A stretch of DNA of 64,000 nt from Mycolicibacterium crocinum (GTDB lineage: Bacteria; Actinomycetota; Actinomycetes; Mycobacteriales; Mycobacteriaceae). Where the stretch lies: NCBI RefSeq assembly GCF_022370635.2, contig NZ_CP092362.2:186001-250000 (forward strand), in the 5' to 3' direction. Made by a program: the position numbers and the translations under genes. Positions 27,409 to 37,651 of this stretch are shown here, one piece after another. The notes under the pieces were generated by a model. That model was not told where the DNA came from. It worked only from the letters and a program-made list of their open reading frames with translations, and did no database searches. The first letter of the stretch is position 1. Each line of letters opens with the position of its first letter.

Positions 27409-30400
27409 TTACGCCACGCTGCGATTGATGATGGTGCCGATTCCCGACCCGTCGCTGATCGTTGCGCCCGTCGGGCTGGACAGCAGGATCGTGAACGTTT
27501 CGTTGGGTTCCACCAGAGAATCGCTCTTCACCGGAACCGTGATGATCTTTTGGGTTTCGCCCGGGGCAAATGTGACGGTCCCGGCGACGGAGATGTAGTC
27601 GAGGCCGGCCGTCGCCGTGCCGTTCGAGGTTGCGTACTGCACCGTCACCGTCTGGGTGGACGGGGCGGCCAGCGTCACCACGAAGGAGGCCAACGACGTA
27701 CCGCTTCCGCCGGTGAACTCGATCGGAGTCAGATAGGTCATCTTGTTCTGGTTGATGGTTTTCCAGTCGTCGGCCAAGATCCCGCCGGTATCACCAGAAT
27801 TCGGATTCCACGACCAGAACGTCCAGCTCATGTCCTCGGTCCCGGACGCAATGTCGATCGTGCCGTTGTTGTCGAAGTCGCCCGACAGGTACGACGTGAG
27901 TGCTTCGAGCCAGACGGCGTCCTTAGGATCCTGAAGCTTGGTCCCGAACTCGCCGAGGTAGATCGGCGCGATGTTCTGCTCGTAGATGTAGCCCCAGGCC
28001 TGGCGGAACACGTTCGGCAGGTTGGCGCCGAAATTCGCTGTCTGGAACCACGTTTGGGGATAGACGGAGTTGGGATAGTCGTGCGGCGAGTAGACGAGGT
28101 GGTTGGGCACGGTGAGCACGATCGGCCGGTCCTTGACGCCCATCAGGTTGCCGCCCCACCAGTAGCTCTGGCCCTGATAGGTACCCACGCCCTCAACGAA
28201 GACCAAGAGATCCGGGTTTACCTGCAAGACAGCGTTTCCGGCGCGTTCGGCGGCACGCGCCCAATCGTTCGCGCCGCCGCCACCCCAGGTTCCGTTGTAC
28301 GGCTCGTTGTGGAGGTCGAAGCCGATCACGGTCGGGTTGTTCTTGTAGCGGGTCGCCAGCATCTGCCAGTCGGAGACCCACTGGTCTTCGGAGTACTGGC
28401 TGTTGTACCAGAGACCGTTCTCGCTCGTCCCGGCCCCGGCGGTGCTGCGGTGATGGTCCAGGATGACCCGCATCCCGTCCTGGCCGGCGTAGGCGATGAT
28501 CTGATCGAGCACCTGCAACCGGGACATGCCCTGCAGGTCCGGGTTCAGGGCGTAGTTGATACCCGACGGTGCTGAGGTGGTGTGCAACATTTCGCTGGAG
28601 TACGGGATCCGAATGGTGTTGAAGCCCTGGGCTGACATCTGGTCGATCATGTCTTTGTAGTTACGGGTCCAGAGGCCGTCCGGCACGCCGTTGCTACCCT
28701 CCGCGCCGAACCAGTTGACACCCGAAATCTGCACCGGCTTGCCCTGTGCATCCAGGATCTGGTTACCCGAGGTATGCAGGAAGCCGGCCGCCATGCCCGC
28801 CGAACCCGGCTCGGTGGCCGACGCGTCGGAGATGCTGATACCTGGTGTGGTGGTGACATCGTCGTTGGTGATGGTGCCGGTCGCGGTGCCGCGGGAGATG
28901 GTGGCGCCGGTCGGGTTGGACAGTGCGACGGTGAAGGTTTCCGTGGGTTCGACGGCGGTGTCGCCGGTGACCTTGACGGTCACCGTTTGCGAGGTCACTC
29001 CGGGGTTGAACGTGAGAGTGCCTGTGGCGCTGGTGAAGTCGGTACCGGCGGTGGCGGTGCCGTTGGCGGTGGAGTACGTGACGGTGACCGGGGTGGTGGC
29101 CGCCTTGGACAAGGTGACGGTGAAAGCGGCATTCGATGTGCCGCTGTTGCCCTCGGCGACGGTGGTATCGGCGATCGAGATGCTGGGTGTGGTCGGCGGG
29201 GTGCTGACCGCGACGCCGTTGACCTTCAGGTTGGTCGGCGCCGAACCCACGGCGCCGGGAGTGGCTTGATAGCCGAACGTGGTGTTCTGCCCGGCGGCGA
29301 CGGTGCCGTTGTAGGACATGTTGGTGATCACGTAATGGGTGCCGACGTGGCTGGTGATCTGCCCGTTCCAGACGCTGACCAGTGTTGCGGGTGAATCGAA
29401 TTCGACCGTCCAGCCGTTGAGGCTCTGTCCGGCGGTCACGGTGATGTTCGCGGTGTGTCCGGAGCCCCAGTCGTTGACCACGGTGTAGGTCGCCGAGTTG
29501 ATGGCCGGGTTCGTCGCGACGTCGTCGTTGGTGATGGTGCCGGTCGCGGTGCCCCGGGAGATGGTGGCGCCGGTCGGGTTGGACAGTGTGACGGTGAAGG
29601 TTTCGGTGGGTTCGACGGCGGTGTCGCCGGTGACCTTGACGGTCACCGTTTGCGAGGTGACGCCGGGGTTGAATGTGAGAGTGCCTGTGCTGCCGGTGAA
29701 GTCGGCACCGGCGGTGGCGGTGCCGTTGGCCGTCGCGTACGTGACGGTGACCGGGGTGGTGGCCGCCTTGGACAGGGTGACGGTGAAGGTGGCATTCGAT
29801 GTACCGCTGTTGCCCTCGGCGACGGTGGTATCGGCGATCGAGATGCTGGGTGTGGTCGGCGGGGTACTGACTGCGACGCCGTTGACTTTCAGATTGGTGG
29901 GTGCTGATGCGAGCGCCCCGGGAGTGGCTTGATAGCCGAACGTGGTGCTCTGCCCGGCGGCGACCGCACCGTTGTAGGACATATTGCTGATCACGTAGTG
30001 GGTGCCGACGTGGCTGGTGATCTGACCGTTCCAGATGTTCGAGATCTGGGCGGGGGAATCGAACTCGACCGTCCAGCCGTTGAGGGCCGTGCCCCCGGCA
30101 GTCACGGTCATGTTCGCGGTGTGTCCCGAACCCCAGTCGCTGACCACGCCGTAGGTGACGGTCGGTGTCGCACTCGTTGTCGTCGCGGTGAGCGCTGCCG
30201 ATCGCCCCGTGCTGTGGATGGGCGCCAGCAGCGACTCGGCCTGCCGGTAGAGGCCCCAGAGCAGGTCGTGAATCGGGTTGCCGGAAGGCAGCGATGGAAC
30301 AACCGGAGCTATGCCCAGAGACCGCAGCACCTGTGCCGGTGACGGGAGTGCAGCCGGAATGTGCAACACACTCGGCGGCGCGAACGCGGACACGACCGTG

Positions 30401-30870
30401 CGCGCCGTGCTCTCGATCGTGGATGCGGCGGCGGGTGTCGACGACGCGATCACGTTGCTCAACGCGTTGGGAGTGTCACCGCTCCCGGAGCTGACGTCGG
30501 CTGCGACGGTGTTGCTGTCCGTCGACACAGTGCGGGTGGATGAAGTTAGCGCTTGGGCCGGTCTCGGTGCCTTGTTTCCCGACTTTCGGCCCGCGCCGGT
30601 GCTGGTCTTCGATGCGGACTGCCGACCCGTGTGGCCACCGGGTGACGTGCCCGCGGATGTACCGCGAGCCGCGTCTGCGGTCGACGAACTACCGGTCTCA
30701 GCGGAGGTATCGGCATGTGCGACGCCTGCGCCGGTGGTCAGAGCTGCGCCCACCCCCAGGCTGAGCGCACCGGCGCCAAGCCATGCGTAGGGCTCTGTGC
30801 GTCGCCGGCGGCGGTGCCGGCCGGTGTTGGCCCTGGCTACATTCCCGGTACGACGTTCCGCAGCATTCAT
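27409..30870 (-). CDS. Secreted cellulase (GH5) with CBM2 and Calx-beta modules
   Basis: This secreted protein has 1153 residues from the ATG at 30870, which follows GGAGGAAGGG. An Arg-rich signal peptide (cleavage after VAHA near 53) and a Ser/Thr/Pro linker come first. Then come CBM2 (238-336), Calx-beta (342-451), CBM2 (461-557), Calx-beta (563-672), and a third Calx-beta split into 677-691 and 1054-1150 by a GH5 domain (692-1052). In GH5 the acid/base is Glu856 (HNEP) and the nucleophile Glu974 (LGEFGT). It should cleave beta-1,4-glucan outside the cell. Ancestry of the repeats is a duplication (see repeat entry). Confidence 0.9.
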   Translation of the reverse strand: MNAAERRTGNVARANTGRHRRRRRTEPYAWLGAGALSLGVGAALTTGAGVAHADTSAETGSSSTADAARGTSAGTSPGGHTGRQSASKTSTGAGRKSGNKAPRPAQALTSSTRTVSTDSNTVAADVSSGSGDTPNALSNVIASSTPAAASTIESTARTVVSAFAPPSVLHIPAALPSPAQVLRSLGIAPVVPSLPSGNPIHDLLWGLYRQAESLLAPIHSTGRSAALTATTTSATPTVTYGVVSDWGSGHTANMTVTAGGTALNGWTVEFDSPAQISNIWNGQITSHVGTHYVISNMSYNGAVAAGQSTTFGYQATPGALASAPTNLKVNGVAVSTPPTTPSISIADTTVAEGNSGTSNATFTVTLSKAATTPVTVTYATANGTATAGADFTGSTGTLTFNPGVTSQTVTVKVTGDTAVEPTETFTVTLSNPTGATISRGTATGTITNDDVATNPAINSATYTVVNDWGSGHTANITVTAGQSLNGWTVEFDSPATLVSVWNGQITSHVGTHYVITNMSYNGTVAAGQNTTFGYQATPGAVGSAPTNLKVNGVAVSTPPTTPSISIADTTVAEGNSGTSNAAFTVTLSKAATTPVTVTYSTANGTATAGTDFTSATGTLTFNPGVTSQTVTVKVTGDTAVEPTETFTVALSNPTGATISRGTATGTITNDDVTTTPGISISDASATEPGSAGMAAGFLHTSGNQILDAQGKPVQISGVNWFGAEGSNGVPDGLWTRNYKDMIDQMSAQGFNTIRIPYSSEMLHTTSAPSGINYALNPDLQGMSRLQVLDQIIAYAGQDGMRVILDHHRSTAGAGTSENGLWYNSQYSEDQWVSDWQMLATRYKNNPTVIGFDLHNEPYNGTWGGGGANDWARAAERAGNAVLQVNPDLLVFVEGVGTYQGQSYWWGGNLMGVKDRPIVLTVPNHLVYSPHDYPNSVYPQTWFQTANFGANLPNVFRQAWGYIYEQNIAPIYLGEFGTKLQDPKDAVWLEALTSYLSGDFDNNGTIDIASGTEDMSWTFWSWNPNSGDTGGILADDWKTINQNKMTYLTPIEFTGGSGTSLASFVVTLAAPSTQTVTVQYATSNGTATAGLDYISVAGTVTFAPGETQKIITVPVKSDSLVEPNETFTILLSSPTGATISDGSGIGTIINRSVA
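28855..30165. repeat. Tandem CBM2-Calx-beta repeat, period about 666 bp
   Basis: Inside the cellulase gene two consecutive copies of a CBM2 plus Calx-beta unit are almost identical in protein and in DNA. The DWGSGHTAN motif recurs after 222 codons, and the stretch around ATISRGTATGTITNDD is identical. The units lie at about 29515-30165 and 28855-29495. This is a recent in-frame duplication or is kept uniform by gene conversion. Confidence 0.85.
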
Positions 30871-31091
30871 TGCTCTGCCCTTCCTCCACGAGAGTCTCAC
30901 AGCTTTGCTGAACGGGCGGCGCAAGTCACGCATTTTGCCGAAAAGACGCTGAAAAAGTCTTTGCTGTGTACAGGGGCTGGACAAAACCAGCGGAAGCGTC
31001 AATGGTGTGGACGCGCCGCAGCGGTGATGGGCAGCGCGCGCTGAGGCCGCGCGCCGTCGTGATGTCCGCCGGCGCGGTTACGGTAGTGCCG

Positions 31092-34000
31092 ATGGCCCTG
31101 CACCTGCACCGCGCCGAGCGAACAGACCTGCTCGCTGACGGCCTCGGTGCGCTGCTGGCCGTTCCGCAAGCCGACCCGTTCGCCGAGGAATTGGTTGTGG
31201 TGCCGGCCCGCGGGGTGGAGCGTTGGCTCAGTCAGCGGCTGTCGCATGTCCTGGGCGGTGGCGAGGCGAGCAGCGGCGTCTGCGCGGGTGTGGCGTTCCG
31301 GTCGCCGGCGTCGTTGATCAGTGAGATCGCGGGAACCGGTGACGACGACCCGTGGTCGGCCGACGCAATGGCCTGGCCGTTGCTCGACGTCATCGACGCC
31401 AGCCTCGACGAACCGTGGTGTCGCACCCTGGCCACCCACCTTGGGCACTTCGTGGCGGGCGAGGAAAAAGAACTCCGGCAGGGCAGGCGGTACGCCGTAG
31501 CCCGCAGGCTCGCCGGGCTGTTCGCCTCCTATGCCCGGCAACGCCCGCAGCTCCTGATGGAGTGGCTGGCCGGCGAGCCCGACGGCCTGGACGCCGACCT
31601 GCGCTGGCAGCCCCACTTGTGGCGCGCCCTGGTCGCCACGATGGGAATCGACCCACCGCACGAGCGGCATGCGAAAACCGTTGCCCAGCTGCGTCAATCA
31701 GGAGCCGACCTGCCGGCCCGGCTGTCGCTGTTCGGGCACACCCGCTTGCCGAGCACCGAGATCGAACTCGTCGGCGCGCTGGCCGAACAGCACGACGTGC
31801 ATCTGTGGCTGCCGCATCCCAGCGCCGCGCTGTGGACGGCGCTGCAGGATGTGCGCGGCACCGTGGCGCGCAGCGCGGACACCAGCCATCGGCTCGCCGC
31901 ACACCCGCTGCTCGCCACGCTCGGCCGCGACGTCCGGGAGCTGCAGCGCGGCCTGCCCGCGTCGGCCGCCACCGACGAGTTCCTGGGTGCCGCACACCTC
32001 CCGGACACGCTGCTTGGCTGGCTGCAATCCGATATCGCCGCCAATATCGCACGGCCGCAGGGCCGTTCGTACACAGGCGATCGCTCCGTGCAGGTGCACA
32101 GCTGTCATGGGCCGGCCCGCCAGGTTGACGTGCTGCGGGAGGTTCTCCTCGGCCTGCTCGCCGAGGATCGCACGCTGGAACCCCGCGACATCCTGGTGAT
32201 GTGCCCGGATATCGACACCTACGCCCCGCTGATCGTCGCGGACTTCGGCCTCGGTGAAGTGGTGCCCGGCGCCCATCCCGCCCACCAGCTGCGGGTGCGA
32301 TTGGCCGACCGTGCGCTGATCCAGACCAACCCGCTGCTCGGGGTGGCGGCGAAGCTGCTCACGCTGGCGGGCAGCCGCGTCACCGCGACCGAGCTGCTGG
32401 ACTTCGCCCATCTCGAGCCGGTGCGGGCGCGATTCGCGTTCACCGATGACGACCTGGAGACCATCACCCGCTGGGTGCAGCAGGCCAATATCCGATGGGG
32501 CTTCGATGCCGAACACCGCGCTCCGTTCGGAATTCCGTTCATCCAGAACACGTGGCGGTTCGGTCTCGACCGGGTGCTGGCCGGGGTCGCGATGTCCGAC
32601 GACTCGAAGGACTGGTTGGACGTCACGCTGCCCCTGGACGACGTCGGCAGTAACAGTGTGGAGTTGGCCGGCCGGTTGGCCGAGTACGTGGGCCGGCTGC
32701 AGCGGATCGTCGACTCGCTGAGCGGCGTGCGGCCGCTGGCGCAGTGGCTGACCGCCTTACAGGACGGCGTCGACCTGCTGACGCTGACCACCGGCGACGA
32801 TGCTTGGCAGACCAGTCAGCTTCAGCGCGAGTTCGGCGAGGTGCAGACCTCGGCGGGGCAGCGCGCGGATATCGCCCTGCGGTTGCCCGACATCACCGCT
32901 CTACTGGGTCGGCACCTCGCGGGGCGCCCGACGCGGGCGAACTTCCGCACCGGCACGCTGACGGTCTGCACGATGGTGCCGATGCGGTCGGTGCCGCACC
33001 GGGTGGTGTGCCTGGTCGGCCTGGACGACACCGTCTTTCCCCGAATCGGGGTCGTCGACGGCGACGATGTTCTGGCCCGAGACCCGCGGACTGGTGAGCG
33101 GGATATCCGGTCCGAAGATCGCCAGCTGCTGCTTGACGCGATCTGCGCGGCCACCGACAAGTTGGTGATCACCTATACGGGCGCCAACGAGTACTCCGGG
33201 CAACCCCGCCCGCCCGCGGTTCCGCTGGCCGAATTGCTCGACGCGCTGGACCGCACCACCGAGGCGCCGGTGCGCGAGGAGATCCTCATCCGGCACCCGT
33301 TGCAGCCCTTCGATGTTCGCAATGTCACGCCAGGCGCCCTCGGGGTGGCCGGCGAACCGTTCACCTTCGACTCGAGCGCGCTGGCGGCGGCATCGATCAC
33401 CGGCGGTCAGCGGCCCGAACAACCCGACCTGCTGGCGCGGCCGCTGCCGCCTCCCGCCCCCGACGATGTGACGCTGGCGGATCTGTCGAAGTTCTTCGCC
33501 AATCCGGTCAAGGGGTTCTTTACCGCACTCGACGTGACGTTGCCGTGGGATGTCGAGGGTGTCGAGGACGCCATGCCGGTCGAGATCGACAACCTGCAGC
33601 AGTGGACCGTCGGTCAACGGCTGCTCACCGACATGTTGGCCGGCATGGACCCCGAACGGGCCGGACAGGCGGAGTGGCGCCGTGGCGCGCTGCCGCCCGG
33701 GCGGCTGGGGTGGCGGACGGCCAGCGAATTACGCGATCAGGCAACAGAATTGGCGCGTGCAGCGCTGGCCTATCGAACCGGTACGCCGCAGGCTTACGAT
33801 GTCGACGTCGACCTGGGTGGCGGCCGTCGCCTTACCGGCACCGTGTCCGGAGTGTTCGGTAAGCGGCTGCTGGAGGTGACGTTCTCGAAGCTCGACGCTC
33901 CGCATCTGCTGCGCGCCTGGATCCCGATGTTGGCTCTGTGCGCTGCATATCCAGGGCAGTGGTCTGCGGTGTGCATCGGCAGGCAGCGGCGGCGCGGGGT

Positions 34001-34352
34001 GGCCGAGCGGGTGCTGGGGGCGCCGAACGAGGATCCCGTCGCGCTGCTGCGGGATCTGGTAGCGATCTACGATGCCGGTCGCCGGGAGCCGATCCCGTTG
34101 CCGATCAAGACCTCTCATGCCTGGGCGGTGGCCCGGATCAGCGGGCAGGACGCTCGGGGTGAAGCATGGAAGAAGTGGCGGTACGAACGCGATGACCGCG
34201 CCATCGAGCGAGTCTGGGGCCGAGAGCCTGACCTCGACCCGCTGCTGACTGAGTCCCATACCGGTGAGGAGGCGCCGGGTGAGAGCACCCGGTTGGGTGC
34301 CTATGCCGCGCGGCTGTGGGCACCGCTGCTGCGCGCCGAGGACGGTGTGTGA
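31092..34352 (+). CDS. recC: Exodeoxyribonuclease V subunit gamma (RecC)
   Basis: This 1086-residue subunit belongs to the RecBCD helicase-nuclease. It starts with ALHLHRAERTDLLADGL and carries VVPARGVERWLSQRLSH, the RecC signature, and further RecC motifs such as TVCTMVPMRSVPHRVV and GLDDTVFPR. It forms the tunnel that reads chi-like sequences and splits the strands. In mycobacteria RecBCD acts mainly in single-strand annealing, while AdnAB handles recombination resection. The frame is open upstream, but the ATG at 31092 gives the family start. The stop overlaps the recB ATG. Confidence 0.93.
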   Translation: MALHLHRAERTDLLADGLGALLAVPQADPFAEELVVVPARGVERWLSQRLSHVLGGGEASSGVCAGVAFRSPASLISEIAGTGDDDPWSADAMAWPLLDVIDASLDEPWCRTLATHLGHFVAGEEKELRQGRRYAVARRLAGLFASYARQRPQLLMEWLAGEPDGLDADLRWQPHLWRALVATMGIDPPHERHAKTVAQLRQSGADLPARLSLFGHTRLPSTEIELVGALAEQHDVHLWLPHPSAALWTALQDVRGTVARSADTSHRLAAHPLLATLGRDVRELQRGLPASAATDEFLGAAHLPDTLLGWLQSDIAANIARPQGRSYTGDRSVQVHSCHGPARQVDVLREVLLGLLAEDRTLEPRDILVMCPDIDTYAPLIVADFGLGEVVPGAHPAHQLRVRLADRALIQTNPLLGVAAKLLTLAGSRVTATELLDFAHLEPVRARFAFTDDDLETITRWVQQANIRWGFDAEHRAPFGIPFIQNTWRFGLDRVLAGVAMSDDSKDWLDVTLPLDDVGSNSVELAGRLAEYVGRLQRIVDSLSGVRPLAQWLTALQDGVDLLTLTTGDDAWQTSQLQREFGEVQTSAGQRADIALRLPDITALLGRHLAGRPTRANFRTGTLTVCTMVPMRSVPHRVVCLVGLDDTVFPRIGVVDGDDVLARDPRTGERDIRSEDRQLLLDAICAATDKLVITYTGANEYSGQPRPPAVPLAELLDALDRTTEAPVREEILIRHPLQPFDVRNVTPGALGVAGEPFTFDSSALAAASITGGQRPEQPDLLARPLPPPAPDDVTLADLSKFFANPVKGFFTALDVTLPWDVEGVEDAMPVEIDNLQQWTVGQRLLTDMLAGMDPERAGQAEWRRGALPPGRLGWRTASELRDQATELARAALAYRTGTPQAYDVDVDLGGGRRLTGTVSGVFGKRLLEVTFSKLDAPHLLRAWIPMLALCAAYPGQWSAVCIGRQRRRGVAERVLGAPNEDPVALLRDLVAIYDAGRREPIPLPIKTSHAWAVARISGQDARGEAWKKWRYERDDRAIERVWGREPDLDPLLTESHTGEEAPGESTRLGAYAARLWAPLLRAEDGV

Positions 34353-37300
34353 TGGACCAATTCGATCTGCTGGGACCGTTGCCGGATCGCTGCTCGACGA
34401 CGGTTCTGGAGGCCAGCGCCGGGACCGGCAAGACGTTCACGCTCGCCGGACTGGTCACGCGTTATGTGGCAGAAGGCCGAGCCAGGCTGGATCAGATGCT
34501 GCTGATCACGTTCAGCCGGGCGGCCACCCAGGAACTGCGGGAGCGGGTGCGTCATGCGCTGCAGGATGCGTTGCGCGCGTTCGACGACCCGGAGCTGGCC
34601 CAGCGCAACGATGTGCTGACCGCGCTGACCACCGGGGAGGAGGGCGACCTCGACGACCGTAAGCGGCGCCTGCGCGACGCGCTGGCCGGCTTCGACGCGG
34701 CGACGATCGCCACCACCCATCAGTTCTGCCACCTGGTGTTGAAATCCCTTGGCGTTGCCGGGGATACCGATAGCAGCGTCACGCTTGCCGAGAGCCTCGA
34801 CGAGCTCGTCGCCGAGATCGTCGACGACCTGTACCTGGCCCACTTCGGCCAGGAGCGCGAGCATCCGCCGATCACCCGCGGCGAGGCCCTCAAACTGGCC
34901 CGCGAGGTGGTCGCCAACCCGTGTACCGAGCTGCGACCGCTGAACCCGGAGCCCGGATCGCAACCCGCGGTGCGGGTCGGGTTCGCCACTGACGTTCTCG
35001 CCGAACTAGATCGCCGTAAGCGCCGCCGCGGCATCCTCAGCTACGACGACCTTCTGGGCCGGCTTGCGGACGCGCTGGAATCGCCGGACTCACCGGCCGC
35101 GACCCGGATGCATCAACGGTGGTCGGTGGTGATGGTCGACGAGTTCCAGGACACCGACCCGGTGCAGTGGCAAGTGATCGAGCGGGCCTTCAGCGGTCAG
35201 TCGACCCTGATCCTCATCGGTGATCCGAAGCAGGCGATCTATGCCTTCCGTGGCGGTGACATCTTCACCTATCTGCATGCCGCCAAGACTGCGGGCCAGC
35301 GTCGCACGCTCGGGGTGAACTGGCGCAGCGACTCGGTGCTGGTGGATCGCCTGCAGACAGTGCTCGGCGGGGCCGAACTCGGCGATCCCGACATCAAAGT
35401 CCTTCCGGTGCAGGCACGCCACGACGGACACCGGCTGGCCGGCGCCCCGCACAACGATCCGTTCCGGCTGCGGGTGGTCAGCCGAGAAAGCTTCGGCCAG
35501 AGGGGAACCCGCACCATCCGAATGGATGCGCTGCGCGCGCACATCGCCGCCGACCTTGCCGCCGACATCGCCGGGTTGTTGGCGAGCTCGGCCACGTTCT
35601 GTGGTGAGCCGCTGAAAGCACATCACATCGCGGTCATCACCGAGAGCCACGCCGACGCGCGGGCGTGTTTCGACGCGCTGGTGACCGCCGGTGTGCCTGC
35701 GGTCTACACCGGTGACACCGACGTGCTCAAGTCTCAGGCCGCCGACGACTGGCTGAGCCTGCTGGAGGCCTTCGACCAGTTGCATCGGCCCGGGCTGGTC
35801 CGGGCCGCGGCCACCACGATGTTCTTCGGCAAGACGGCCGAAGACCTTGCCGACGGCGGTGACGAGCTGACCGACCGGATCGCAGATACGTTGCGGCAGT
35901 GGGCCGATCATGCCCGCGAGGCGGGCGTGGCGGCGGTGTTCGAGGCTGCCCAGCTGGCGGGTATGGGTCGGCGGGTGCTGTCCTGGGCGGGCGGTGAACG
36001 CAACATGACCGACCTCGCGCACGTCACCCAGCTGCTGCACGACGTGGCGCATCGGGAACACCTGAGCCTGACCGCCTTGCGCGATTGGCTGCGCACACAG
36101 CGCGATGAGCGCAGCGGCGCCCCGGAGCGCAACCGCCGGCTCGACAGTGACGCGGCGGCGGTGCAAATCATGACGGTGTGGGTCAGCAAGGGTTTGCAAT
36201 TCCCGATCGTGTACCTGCCGTTGGCGTTCAACCGCTATGTCCGCAGCGAAGACCTGGTCCGGTTCCACGACGAGGAACGCCGCTGCCTGCACGTCGGCGG
36301 CGACCAGAGTGCCGAGCTGGCCACCGCCCAGCGGCTCGGCAGGCAGGAGTCCGCCGGCGAGGAGACCCGGTTGACCTATGTCGCGATGACCCGGGCGCAG
36401 TCGCAGGTGGTCGCGTGGTGGGCGCCGTCGTGGGACGAACCCAACGGCGGCCTGTCGCGTCTGCTGCGAGGCCGCCGTCCCGGGCAGAGCACGGTACCGG
36501 ACCGGTGTGATCCCGAGCGGGTCGACGACGCCGATGCGATGGCCCTGCTGCGGGCCTGGGAGACCGCGGGAGGGCCGGTGCTCGAGGAGTCAGTCATCGT
36601 CCCGGCGGCTGAATTGGCCGTCCCGGCGCAGCGAGAAGACCTCGGCGTCAGACACTTTCACCGCGGCATCGACACGACGTGGCGGCGCACCTCCTATTCC
36701 GGGCTGATCCGCGCCGCGGAGACCACGGGAGTGACCAGTGAGCCGGAGGTGATCCAGCTCGACGACGAGGTCACCGACATCGCGGTCAGCACGCCCCCGG
36801 TCGGCGCCGACCTGCCGTCGCCGATGGCGGACCTGCCGACCGGCGCGAAATTCGGCAGCCTGGTGCACGCGGTGCTCGAGACCGCCGACCCGTTCGCCGC
36901 TGATCTGGCGGGCGAGCTGCGGACCCAGATCGACCGGCACTCGGTGTGGTGGCCGGTGGACGTCGCCGCGGCCGAGTTGGCGGCAGCACTGGTGCCGATG
37001 CACGACACCCCGCTGGGGCCCTTGGCCGACGGTCTGACCCTGCGCCAGATCGGGTTGCGTGATCGGTTGTGCGAGATGGATTTCGAATTCCCGTTGGCCG
37101 GGGGTGATCTGGCTTCGGTGCGACCCGAGATCCGGCTGGCCGACGTCGGCCGACTGCTCGGCGAACATCTGCCGGCAGATGACCCGCTGGTGCCGTACAT
37201 CGAGCGGCTCAGCGGAGGTGCGCTCGGAGGGCAGTCACTGCGCGGCTACCTGTCTGGGTCGGTCGATGCTGTGCTGCGAATACCCGACGGCGTCGGGCAC

Positions 37301-37651
37301 CGCTACCTGGTGGTCGACTACAAGACCAACTGGCTGGGGGAGGCCGACCGCCCGCTGTCTGCCGCCGACTATGACCGTGCGCGGATGGCCGAGGCGATGC
37401 TGCATTCCGACTACCCGCTGCAGGCGTTGCTGTACAGCGTTGTGCTGCACCGTTTCCTGCGGTGGCGCCAGCCCGGCTACGACCCCGACCGCCACCTCGG
37501 CGGTGTGCTGTATCTGTTCGTCCGCGGCATGTGCGGACCGGACACCCCCACCACCGACGGGCACCCAGCCGGAGTCTTCAGCTGGCGGCCGCCCGCGATG
37601 CTGGTGATGGCGGTGTCCGACCTGCTCGACGGACGGCGGGTGGCGGCATGA
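34352..37651 (+). CDS. recB: Exodeoxyribonuclease V subunit beta (RecB)
   Basis: This 1099-residue 3'-5' helicase and nuclease has Walker A ASAGTGKTF at about residues 23-31, Walker B VDEFQDTDPVQW, the Q-motif region LLITFSRAATQELRERV and helicase motif TYVAMTRAQ. The C-terminal nuclease site is YLVVDYKTNW with the catalytic Asp and Lys. It starts in a TGATG overlap with recC and ends in an ATGA overlap with recD, so the three are made together in equal amounts. Confidence 0.94.
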   Translation: MDQFDLLGPLPDRCSTTVLEASAGTGKTFTLAGLVTRYVAEGRARLDQMLLITFSRAATQELRERVRHALQDALRAFDDPELAQRNDVLTALTTGEEGDLDDRKRRLRDALAGFDAATIATTHQFCHLVLKSLGVAGDTDSSVTLAESLDELVAEIVDDLYLAHFGQEREHPPITRGEALKLAREVVANPCTELRPLNPEPGSQPAVRVGFATDVLAELDRRKRRRGILSYDDLLGRLADALESPDSPAATRMHQRWSVVMVDEFQDTDPVQWQVIERAFSGQSTLILIGDPKQAIYAFRGGDIFTYLHAAKTAGQRRTLGVNWRSDSVLVDRLQTVLGGAELGDPDIKVLPVQARHDGHRLAGAPHNDPFRLRVVSRESFGQRGTRTIRMDALRAHIAADLAADIAGLLASSATFCGEPLKAHHIAVITESHADARACFDALVTAGVPAVYTGDTDVLKSQAADDWLSLLEAFDQLHRPGLVRAAATTMFFGKTAEDLADGGDELTDRIADTLRQWADHAREAGVAAVFEAAQLAGMGRRVLSWAGGERNMTDLAHVTQLLHDVAHREHLSLTALRDWLRTQRDERSGAPERNRRLDSDAAAVQIMTVWVSKGLQFPIVYLPLAFNRYVRSEDLVRFHDEERRCLHVGGDQSAELATAQRLGRQESAGEETRLTYVAMTRAQSQVVAWWAPSWDEPNGGLSRLLRGRRPGQSTVPDRCDPERVDDADAMALLRAWETAGGPVLEESVIVPAAELAVPAQREDLGVRHFHRGIDTTWRRTSYSGLIRAAETTGVTSEPEVIQLDDEVTDIAVSTPPVGADLPSPMADLPTGAKFGSLVHAVLETADPFAADLAGELRTQIDRHSVWWPVDVAAAELAAALVPMHDTPLGPLADGLTLRQIGLRDRLCEMDFEFPLAGGDLASVRPEIRLADVGRLLGEHLPADDPLVPYIERLSGGALGGQSLRGYLSGSVDAVLRIPDGVGHRYLVVDYKTNWLGEADRPLSAADYDRARMAEAMLHSDYPLQALLYSVVLHRFLRWRQPGYDPDRHLGGVLYLFVRGMCGPDTPTTDGHPAGVFSWRPPAMLVMAVSDLLDGRRVAA

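Noticed and set aside
27322..28575. 417-codon plus-strand frame over the cellulase 3' end
   Set aside because: It lies opposite an intact GH5 domain with both catalytic residues; the frame is a codon-bias artefact.
35090..36292. 400-codon minus-strand frame antisense to recB
   Set aside because: RecB motifs on the other strand are unambiguous; this frame has no family features.
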